Positions 55,423-64,000 of a DNA stretch of 64,000 bases are shown piece after piece. Source of the DNA: Symbiodinium natans (taxonomy: Eukaryota; Sar; Dinophyceae; Suessiales; Symbiodiniaceae); NCBI GenBank assembly GCA_905221605.1, contig CAJNDS010002838.1, positions 199,716 through 263,715 of the forward strand, given 5' to 3'. The position numbers and the translations under genes are program-made. Numbering within the stretch: position 1 is the first letter of the stretch; each line of letters starts with the position of its first letter. The notes beneath the pieces were generated by a model. That model was not told the origin of the DNA. It ran no database searches and saw only the letters and a list, made by a program, of their open reading frames with translations.

Positions 55423-55745
55423 GGCTGGAGACTACAGTCAGAGAGCTCGGGGGCCTGCAGACTACAGCCACAGCCAGACAGCCCGGAGGCCTGGTGACTA
55501 CAGCGAGAGAGACCGGGGGCCTGGAGACTACAGTCAGAGAGCTCGGGGGCCTGCAGACTACAGCCAGACAGCCCGGGACCCTGGTGACTACAGCGAGCCC
55601 GGGGGCCTGGAGACTCTACAGTCAGAGAGCTCGGGGCCCTGCAGACTACAGCCAGACAGCCCGGGACCCTGGTGACTACAGCGAGCCCGGGGGCCTGGAG
55701 ACTCTACAGTCAGAGAGCTCGGGGGCCTGCAGACTACAGCCACAG
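55423..55745. repeat. tandem repeat of about 28 bp with an 88-bp higher-order period
   Basis: Units vary as gcctggagactacagtcaga, cctgcagactacagccagac and cctggtgactacagcgag. The series starting at 55604 repeats at about 55692. Confidence 0.9.
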
Positions 55746-55759
55746 CTCGGGGCCTACGG

Positions 55760-56065
55760 CCTGCTTCGCGGGAAATCCCGTGGGAAAAGGAAGCCCTTAT
55801 TTTTGAAGTCTTGCGAGATTTCTCGCGGGATACGTTTTAATTTCGAAGGGGATCCGAGGGAAAACCAAGGGAAGTTCAAAGGGAAGTCCAAGGGAACAGT
55901 AAAAGGAAGATTTGACTCTCACGGGAAACTGAAGGGAAACCAAAAAAAACATCAAAGGGAAACCACGGGAAAACCAGAAAAGCTCAAGGGAGAGCTCGCG
56001 GGAATTTCTCCCGCCAAAATTCGCGGGAGAAAAGTTTCGCGGGAGAAATATTCAAGGGGAATGCT
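55760..56065. repeat. gggaa-rich simple region
   Basis: agggaaa and cgcgggaga words recur every 10-20 bases. A plus frame crosses it without any domain. Confidence 0.6.
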
Positions 56066-56069
56066 TTTG

Positions 56070-56455
56070 TTAACGCTCGTCCCCGGACCCCCGGCTTTTT
56101 TTACAAGCCTTATGAATTAACAAAACAAAATGTTCTTTTTTAAAAGGACTAAGAAGCGCATTTAAATATTTTAAATGAGTATTTGTGTTGCTGTTTTTTT
56201 TATTTTTCTTGTAAGGCCTAGGCTTTCAGAATTTCAGGAAAATTGCAAAAAAAAAAACTTAAATGGTTTATTTGCTAAAAATTACAAACAAAAATCCAAA
56301 AATATAACGTACCCATGGAACTTCATGGCCTTTCCAAATATTGAAATGCCCCTAGTTTCCTTAAAATCTATCAAATTTTAAACAAATATTCAAGTATTTT
56401 CCAGAAAGGGTCAGGCCCATTTAAATAAAAAAAAATTAAACTCAGTAAAACTATT
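56070..56455. other. AT-rich spacer, no gene
   Basis: Poly-A/T-rich with no convincing frame. It leads into the 175-bp satellite. Confidence 0.5.
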
Positions 56456-56459
56456 GGAA

Positions 56460-58640
56460 AATGAATTTATTTTCCGGAAAAGTCAGGCCCATTTAAAATT
56501 TTAAAATCCTTAAAATCCTGAAAACCCTTAAAATTTTGAAAGCCCGGACCTTTCAATATTTTAAGGATTTTAAGGAATTTAACGCCTTTTAAATTTCTTA
56601 AAATCCTTAAAATCCTTAAAATCCTTAAAATTTTGAAAGAAAATTAAATTATTTTCCGGAAAGAGGCAGACCCATTTAAAATTTTAAAAATCCTTAAAAT
56701 CCTTAAAACCCTTAAAATTTTGAAAGGTTGGGGCTTTCCAAATTTTAAGGATTTTAAGGAATTTAACGCCTTTTAAATTTCTTAAAATCCTTAAAATCCT
56801 TAAAATTTTGAAAGAAAATTAAATTATTTTCCGGAAAGAGGCAGGCCCATTTAAAATTTTAAAAATCCTTAAAATCCTTAAAATCCTTAAAATTTTGAAA
56901 GGTGGGCTTTCAAAATGTAAGGATTTTAAGGAATTTAAAGCCTTAAAATTCTTAAAATCCTTAAAATCCTTAAAATCCTTAAAATCCTAAAATTGTGAAA
57001 GGAAAAATTAAATTGATTTTCCGGAAGAGGCAGGCCCATTTAAAAATGTAAAATCCTTTAAATTTCTTAAAATCCTTAAAATCCTTAAAATTTTGAAAGA
57101 AAATTGAATTATTTTCCGGAAAGAGGCAGGCCCATTTAAAATTTTAAAAATCCTTAAAATCCTTAAAATCCTTAAAATTTTGAAAGCCCGGGCCTTTCAA
57201 AATTTTAAGGATTTTAAGGAATTTAAGGCCTTTTAAATTTCTTAAAATCCTTAAAATCCTTAAAATTTTGAAAGAAAATTAAAATATTTTCCGGAAAGAG
57301 GCAGGCCCATTTAAAATTTTAAAAATCCTTAAAATCCTTAAAATCCTTAAATTTTGAAAGCCCGGGCCTTTTAAAATTTTTAAGGATTTTAAGGAATTTA
57401 AGGCCTTTTAAATTTCTTAAAATCCTTAAAATCCTTAAAAATTTGAAAGAAAATTAAATCATTTTCCGGAAAGAGGCAGGCCCATTTAAAATTTTAAAAA
57501 TCCTTAAAATCCTGAAAATCCTTAAAATTTTGAAAGCTCGGACCTTTCAAAATTTTAAGGATTTTTTTAAGGAATTTAAGGCCTTTTAAATTCTTAAAAC
57601 CCTTAAATTCCTTAAACTCCTTAACAATGTTGAAAGAAAATTAAATCATTTCCGGGCAAGAGGCAGGCCATTTAAAGTTAAAAACTTTAAAATCCTTAAA
57701 ATCCTTAAAATGCCCCGCTCCGCCTTAAAATCCGTAAAATCCTTAAAATCCTGAAAACCCTTGAAATTTTGAAAGCCCGGACCTTTCAATATTTTAAGGA
57801 TTTTAAGGAATTTAAGGCATTTTAAATTCTTAAAATCCTTAAAATCCTTAAAATTTTGAAAGAAAATTAAATTATTTTCCGGAAAGAGGCAGGCCAATTT
57901 AAAATTTTAAAAATCCTTAAAATCCTTAAAATCCTTAAAATTTTGAAAGCCCGGGCCTTTCAAAATTTTAAGGATTTTAAGGAATTTAGCGCCTTTAAAT
58001 TTCTTAAAATCCTTAAAATCCTAAAATCCTTAAAATTTTGCAAGAAAATTAAATTATTTTCCGGAAAGAGGCAGGCCCATTTAAAATTTTAAAAATCCTT
58101 AAAATCCTTAAAATCCTTAAAATTTTGAAAGCCCGGGCCTTTCAAAATTTTAAGGATTTTAAGGAATTTAAGGCCTTTTAAAATTCTTAAAATCCTTAAA
58201 ATCCTTAAAAGGTGAAAAGAAAATTTAAATCATTTTCCGGAAAGAGGCAGGCCCATTTAAAATTTAAAAATCCCTTAAAATCCTAAATTTTGAAGGGCCC
58301 GGGCATTTAAAAATGTTTAAGGTTTTTTGTAAGGAATTTAAGGCCTTTAAATTTCGTAAAATCCTTAAAAACCCTTAAAATTTTGAAAGAAAATTAAATT
58401 ATTCTCCGGAAAGAGGCAGGCCCATTTAAAATTTTAAAAATCCTTAAAATCCTTAAAGGTTGGGGCTTTCAAAATTTTAAGGATTTTAAGGAATTTAACG
58501 CCTTTTAAATTTCTTAAAATCCTTAAAATCCTTAAAATCCTTAAAATTTTGAAATAAATTTAAAATATATTCCGGAAAGAGTCAGGCCCATTTAAAATTT
58601 TAACAATCCTTAAAATCCTGAAAATCCTTAAAATTTTGAA
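56460..58640 (+). repeat. 175-bp AT-rich satellite, forward arm of a large palindrome
   Basis: About 13 units, each with ttttccggaaagaggcaggc, ccatttaaaattttaaaaat, several ttaaaatcc steps and a small palindrome (aaaattttgaaagcccgggc and its complement). ccgga landmarks lie at 56656, 56831, 57021, 57116, 57291, 57466, 57652, 57879, 58061, 58237, 58406 and 58572. Confidence 0.93.
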
Positions 58641-58649
58641 AGCCCCAAC

Positions 58650-60125
58650 CTTTCAAAATTTTAAGGATTTTAAGGATTTTTAAAATTTTAAATGGGCCTG
58701 CCTCTTTCCGGAAAATAATGTAATTTTCTTTCAAAAGTTCAAGGATTTTAAGGATTTTAAGGATTTTAAGAAATTTAAAAGGCCTTAAATTCCTTAAAAT
58801 CCTTAAAATTTTGAAAGGCCCGGGCTTTCAAAATTTTAAGGATTTTAAGGATTTTAAGGATTTTTAAAATTTTAAATGGGCCTGCCTCTTTCCGGAAAAT
58901 ATTTTAATTTTCTTTCAAAATTTTAAGGATTTTAAGAAATTTAAAAGGCCTTAAATTCCTTAAAATCCTTAAAATTTTGAAAGGCCCGGGCTTTCAAAAT
59001 TTTAAGGATTTTAGGGATTTTAAGGATTTTGAAAATTTTAAATGGGCCTGCCTCTTTCCGGAAAATAATTTAATTTTCTTTCAAAATTTTAAGGATTTTA
59101 AGGATTTTAAGAATTTTAAAAGGCCTTAAATTCCTTAAAATCCTTAAAATTTTGAAAGGCCCGGGCTTTCAAAATTTTAAGGATTTTAAGGATTTTAAGG
59201 ATTTTTAAAATTTTAAATGGGCCTGCCTCTTTCCGGAAAATGATTTAATTTTCTTTCAAAATTTGAAGGATTTTAAGGATTTTAAGGATTTTAAGGATTT
59301 TAAGAAATTTAAAAGGCGTTAAATTCCTTAAAATCCTTAAATTTTTGAAAGCCCCAACCTTTCAAAATTTTAAGGATTTTAAGGATTTTAAGGATTTTTA
59401 AAATTTTAAATGGGCCTGCCTCTTTCCGGAAAATGATTTAATTTTCTTTCAAAATTTTAAGGATTTTAAGGATTTTAAGGATTTTAAGGATTTTAAGGAT
59501 TTTAAGAAATTTAAAAGGCCTTAAATTCCTTAAAATCCTTAAAATTTTGAAAGGTCCGGGCTTTCAAAATTTTAAGGATTTTAAGGATTTTAAGGATTTT
59601 TAAAATTTTAAATGGGCCTGCCTCTTTCCGGAAAATGATTTAATTTTCTTTCAAAATTTTAAGGATTTTAGGAATTTTAAGGATTTTAAGGATTTTAAGA
59701 ATTTTAAAAGGCCTTAAATTCCTTAAAATCCTTAAAATTTTGAAAGGCCCGGGCTTTCAAAATTTTAAGGATTTTAAGGATTTTAAGGATTTTTAAAATT
59801 TTAAATGGGCCTGCCTCTTTCAGGAAAATGATTTAATTTTCTTTCAAAATTTTAAGGATTTTAAGGATTTTAAGAAATTTAAAAGGCCTTAAATTCCTTA
59901 AAATCCTTAAAATTTTGAAAGGCCCGGGCTTTCAAAATTTTAAGGATTTTAAGGATTTTAAGGATTTTTAAAATTTTTAAATGGGCCTGCCTCTTTCCGG
60001 AAAATAATTTAATTTTCTTTCAAAATTTTAAGGATTTTAAGGATTTTAAGGATTTTAAGAAATTTAAAAGGCGTTAAATTCCTTAAAATCCTTAAAATTT
60101 TGAAAGGTCCGGGCTTTCAAAATTT
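58650..60125 (-). repeat. 175-bp AT-rich satellite, inverted arm
   Basis: The same unit in reverse orientation (aaatgggcctgcctctttcc followed by ggaaaat), with landmarks near 58708, 58892, 59058, 59233, 59426, 59628, 59820 and 59997. Confidence 0.93.
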
Positions 60126-60129
60126 TAAG

Positions 60130-60457
60130 GATTTTGTGGTCCTTTTAAAATTTTGGAAAACCCCTAAATTCCTTAAAATCCTTAAAGTTTTGGAAGGCGA
60201 AGCAGGACCGTCAAATAACGCATAAAGGTCCTACATACATATATATATATGTATAGGGATTCTATTCGGGGAATAAGATTAAGGGTTCTAGGGGCCCCTC
60301 CTTATACCCCTTAGCGTTTGGAGGTGTTAAGCTTCTATACTTGCTATAGATGCGTTGTCGTCACTACCGCTACGATCACTGCTGTTGCTACTGTCGTTCC
60401 TATAGCTACTACCTGCAGTACTATGCACCCTAAACTGCCCTAAACCCAAAACCCAAA
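60130..60457. other. no supported gene
   Basis: Tail of the satellite, a short atatatat run (60238-60250) and spacer. Confidence 0.4.
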
Positions 60458-60458
60458 A

Positions 60459-60481
60459 CCCTAAACCCTAAACCCTAAACC
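60459..60481 (-). repeat. telomere-type repeat, CCCTAAA orientation
   Basis: Three copies, preceded by variants (ccctaaactg, cccaaaa). Confidence 0.85.
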
Positions 60482-60657
60482 TTGTACACTGAACCGCAGC
60501 TTAAACCTCCAACTGCGGAGTCAAGCGTGGCACCAGGTCGATCTGGGGAACGAAACCGATGCTGGGTGTTGGCCTTAGAACGACCACATGGTTGGTTGTT
60601 CTTTTCATAGGAAGGACTTGTCAACACAGCAGTATGAGGTTTAGGCTTTGTGGGTAG

Positions 60658-60748
60658 TTTAGGGTTTAGGGTTTAGGGTTTAGGGTTTAGGGTTTAGGGT
60701 TTAGGGTTTAGGGTTTAGGGTTTAGGGTTTAGGGTTTAGGGTTTAGGG
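60658..60748 (+). repeat. telomere-type repeat, 13 perfect TTTAGGG copies
   Basis: Ninety-one bases of exact TTTAGGG, flanked by degenerate copies (ttaggctttg, gtttagtgtttag). Confidence 0.97.
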
Positions 60749-61176
60749 TTGAAAGTTTAGTGTTTAGAGTTTAGGCCAACGCCGAAGCTGTCAAGGATGA
60801 GTAGAATTCTGCGGAGCTGGGTACGACAGGTTCCGGTTTTGGAAGCAAGCGCTAAAACGAACCCTTTCTACCACAGCTCGGCGTCTGTACGAGCCTTGAA
60901 GGTTCATGTGTAGCAATGAAAAGAAGCCCTAACAAGGCCACAACTTGATTCGTGGAGCACGTATGTCCAAGTACAGCCTGTTTCCGAGCAGACTACCACC
61001 AAGCCCGATTGCAGCGAAGCCGCATTGCAATGGTTACGTTGGTGTACTGAGCCCGTCCTTGAGCATCCACCATGACCTTCCACAAGCTTGTCATACCATG
61101 CAGAGATGGGCAGAGCTAGCTTCCCCGACAACCCGAAGCCCCTAACTATCCCTGACTTCAAGAATCGAAGGATCTC

Positions 61177-61223
61177 TAAACCCTAAACCTGAAACCTTAA
61201 ACCCTAAACCCTAAACCCTAAAC
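61177..61223 (-). repeat. telomere-type repeat, CCCTAAA orientation
   Basis: Four clean copies with variants at both edges. Confidence 0.9.
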
Positions 61224-62135
61224 TCTGGGACTCGAAGACTGCAGTCGCTTCCCATCTTGCCTGGACATCCTGCTCACCGGCACGACCATCGAGCACCGTG
61301 CACATCACATTCCAGACTTCTGGGAAGGACTCGGAAGGCGAACGGGCTGCAGGCATCTTAAAATATGCATGGCTGCTGCATAGCCAGGAAAAAAAAGCAA
61401 CTCTGCAACGGCTACGCGTACGGAGTCGAAACTCCCACAGAAAAACACAAACCCTCACTTGGCGCCGGGTCTTGTCAACTCAGCCTCACACACCACAGTT
61501 CCTCTCTTCACCATTCTCACCTCAGCTTTTCCCGCACAGGGTCCATGCTACTCGCTTGTGATTTGGGCAATCGCATCCCTTGGGGGGCGACGTGTCTGCT
61601 ACATTCCTTTATCCTAAACGCAAGGAATTCCAGCAGGCCAGTTACGTTGGTTTAAACGCCGAGCTTTCGGACACGCTTACATAGGGCTTAAGACTTAAGA
61701 CCCTAAGTCCTCAACCCTTAAGGCGGCGCTGCTCTTGCCCTAAGCTTCGAAACTCCTTGCCGGAGGAAAACACTCAGTGCAGATTCCTTTTTGTTAACAG
61801 TACAGGGTCCCCATCAAAATAACACCTTGTAATCGTGTCCTGGAGTTCAACTTCTGGCAGCCAAGCGACAAGCATATGACCTGCGGTCGGTTTAGTGTCG
61901 AGGGTTTAGGGTTACAGCTGCATCGAGACAGCTCCCTGTTTCTGAGCGCTTCGTGCTGGCAATTCTACCAGCCATGTTTGCCCCTGTTGACTACCATCGC
62001 CCATGTCAGTCGCCTTCCATCCACCTGCGGCCGCCCAGCCCCAACCCTGCCACCGCTTGCCCCTCCAATAAAATGTCACTGCTGTTGTGGCGCATTCTCG
62101 CTGCCAAACAACGGTCATTTTGCAGAACATCCAAA

Positions 62136-62175
62136 ACCACTGCCGTCGTCGTCGTCGTCGTCGTCGCCGGCGTCG
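62136..62175. repeat. CGT trinucleotide tract
   Basis: About ten CGT units with variants. Confidence 0.88.
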
Positions 62176-62845
62176 TCGCTGTTGCTGCGGTCGCCGTCGC
62201 CGCCGCCGCAGCAACCCTGGATTTGATAGTTGAAAGAATGGACATTGAAAGGTATAGGCAGCTGCGCGCGGACTCTACACTCTTGTCGAGAGGACCCTCG
62301 GCTAGATCTGTAGCAACTGTAGCTGCAACGAACTGTACCGTGCAGGACCCAGCTACAGGACATTCGCGGTAGTTCCTTCGATGCTTGGTGCCATTTGGAC
62401 TCACCTGACACATGCAGCACGACTCAATTAAAGTGCAGAGTCGTTTCTGCTCCCAGTTCTGCTGTCAGGGCAGAACATAACATCGAACGCCACTGTCAGA
62501 CGTTAATCGATGAAAAGACCCTAGAAGTAAGGTGAGGAGCAACCTTTCCCGGCACTGAGGTGCCGTCAGGAGATGCCAAAAGTCAAAGTCAAGTCCCCAA
62601 AAACCAGATCTTCCTCCTCTACACTGCTCGGGCCCAATTCTCCAAACAGTTGTCCTCTGCAAGGGGTCCTGATTCCGGGAGCCTACATATCAAGGCGGGC
62701 GACGAATCACCAGGGTAGGGCCTTACTTACCCAAAGCCCCCATGCAGCACCCAACCCTCCCCTCAAAGCCCTGCAAGCCCCTAAGCCCCTATACCCTATA
62801 CCCTGAACCCTGATCCTTGCCCCTGGATCGACCGACCACACAAGT

Positions 62846-62868
62846 CTGAACCCTAAACCCTAAACCCC
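62846..62868 (-). repeat. telomere-type repeat, two CCCTAAA copies
   Basis: gaaccctaaaccctaaacccc. Confidence 0.85.
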
Positions 62869-62998
62869 ACAGCTCCTCTCAAAATCGCAGCCCAGGGGCG
62901 TCAAGTTGCACCGCGAGGGCCCCACGAAGATGTCAAACGGTTCACGCCCCTCCCGCAGCGTGACATCCCGCAGGTAGCTTCCATCCTCAGGCTTCTGC

Positions 62999-63045
62999 GT
63001 TTTAGGGTTTAGGGTACAGGGTTTAGGGTTTCGGGTTTAGGGCTT
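62999..63045 (+). repeat. telomere-type repeat, TTTAGGG orientation, degenerate
   Basis: Five copies with two substitutions (gtacaggg, tttcggg). Confidence 0.88.
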
Positions 63046-63049
63046 CTAA

Positions 63050-63580
63050 CGCTTTTTGCTTCTAGGCTTTGCGAGGGTTGAAGGTTGAGGGTTGGGGGTT
63101 GAGATTCAGTTTTGGGGTTTGGGGGGGCACCCAAATTTCGGCCATTTCTGGCACTCTAAACTCTCAGGAAGGTACTGCAATAGAAGGGAGTAATCATTGA
63201 TCATCCCCAAAACCAAAGCCCTAAACCCTAGACACCGAGAAACCTTTTCATCCTAGAACCCTAAACCCCAAACCCCGACCAAAATGTAGGCAAGGCTTCC
63301 ACGCGGTCGAAACGCAGGGTCAGCTCAGATCCTGCCTTGCGCGGGATTCAAGGCCGTTACGGCTTGGGGGGAGGTACGGTTTGGGGTTGGGGCTTGGGGG
63401 CGTAGGGTATTAAGGCTCTATGGGGTGTTCAATGGGCTACGGGATGGAGAGTTTTTGGGGGGATCTCGACTTCGCAGAATTTTGGGGTAGGACCCCGAAA
63501 GTGCACCAGCCTAAGCCCTGGATTCCGATCCCCGAAACCCATAACGGGGGCTGCTCCCACCTTGTTTAGACAAACCCCCG
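63050..63580. other. gene-poor, telomere-like words
   Basis: G-rich words (gggttgggggttgag, ggtttggggttgggg) and aaccctaaacccc variants. No frame of note. Confidence 0.45.
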
Positions 63581-63586
63581 ACACCC

Positions 63587-63669
63587 CAAACCCTAAACCC
63601 TAAACCCTAAACTCTGCGCCCTAAACCGTGAACCCTAACCACAAACCCCAAACCCCAAACCCTAAACCC
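63587..63669 (-). repeat. telomere-type repeats, CCCTAAA orientation, interrupted
   Basis: Three clean copies at 63587-63612 and further variants (ccccaaa, ccctaaa) to 63669. Confidence 0.88.
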
Positions 63670-63810
63670 TGAGCCATATCAACTTCCAAGCTCTGCGACG
63701 CTTGCACCTGGACCACCAAGGGGTCCAAGTCCATCAATCGAGGGGTAAAGTCCTGCGAATGGCCCAGGCCTTTGGGCTTCAGGATTCAGAGTCCGGGTTC
63801 AGGGTAACAC

Positions 63811-63916
63811 GGTAGTCCAGTAAACATATTATGATAAGGGCACCCTTTTTTGGGTTGGCTATTTTATAAGGGAAACCATAAACCAAAAAAAGGGTAAAGG
63901 GTACCACTGGGCTACC
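63811..63916. repeat. 106-bp fold-back, possible small MITE
   Basis: ggtagtccagt (63811-63821) and actgggctacc (63906-63916) are inverted repeats with one mismatch. Inside, acccttttttgggtt and aaccaaaaaaagggt are mirrored too. No clear target duplication is seen. Confidence 0.55.
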
Positions 63917-64000
63917 AAGGTAGAGAGTGCAGGGCTTGGGGTGTAAGGTTTAAGGTTCTAGGCCGAAAAGATGCCTTACAATGCCCGAAAAGAGAACGGT

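Larger units (their letters stand above)
60770..62840. other. gene-poor subtelomere-like DNA
   Basis: CCCTAAA copies at 61177-61223 and telomere-like words at about 61680-61720 and 61895-61910. A CGT trinucleotide run lies at 62136-62175. Frames at about 61365-61655 and 61876-62372 show serine- and alanine-rich stretches without recognised domains. Confidence 0.5.

Noticed and set aside
55494-56120. A 208-codon plus frame
   Set aside because: Crosses the 28-bp repeat and a gggaa-rich region with no domain; artefact of repeats.
57646-57897. Lysine/phenylalanine-rich frame
   Set aside because: Translation of ttaaaatcc steps in the 175-bp satellite.

Overview
The window looks like nuclear DNA of a dinoflagellate or a close alveolate relative (inference). 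The evidence is TTTAGGG-type telomere words, several decayed LINE-type retroelements, a very intron-rich gene made of short repeated exons, and a large share of satellite DNA. I see no bacterial operons, tRNA or rRNA genes, or CRISPR array. Most long open frames are by-products of tandem repeats.

Layout. 0-5 kb: a patchwork of LINE fragments on both strands, including one reverse transcriptase domain with an intact YADD box. 5-12 kb: largely gene-poor, with degenerate telomere-like words, a C-rich tract, a diverged 346-bp duplication and two unrecognised coding-like stretches on the minus strand. 12-17.5 kb: a 49-bp G-rich minisatellite, two AGT microsatellites, and a 328-bp MITE with perfect 20-bp terminal inverted repeats whose empty site is visible in a nearby paralogous copy.

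18-46.5 kb, plus strand: the main biological content. More than 40 exon-sized pieces carry a diverged repeat of the form F-x-x-G-F-x-D-G-x-Y-x-Y-L-V-P, then G-K-V-V-R-F-D-L, then V-x-V-L-D-L. They lie in different frames, are usually preceded by an AG acceptor, and are often closed by GT donors. I read this as one giant spliced gene, or a tandem set of related genes, encoding a modular repeat protein with a few GDGW-type modules mixed in. Satellites sit in its probable introns: a 409-bp higher-order repeat at 21-22.3 kb, a 106-bp repeat at 40 kb and a 45-50-bp repeat at 42.6 kb.

46.5-55.8 kb: duplicated blocks. These are a 550-bp pair, a 2.2-kb pair with internal arrays of about 210-bp hairpin-bearing units, 38-bp and 28-bp tandem repeats, and AT-rich fold-back elements. 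56.4-60.1 kb: a satellite of about 175 bp whose units point one way up to about 58.64 kb and the opposite way after it, a large palindrome. 60.4-64 kb: telomere-type repeats in both orientations, including 13 perfect TTTAGGG copies, suggesting subtelomeric or interstitial telomeric DNA.

Limits: exon borders are read by eye from motif and splice-site context. No alignment or database search was possible.
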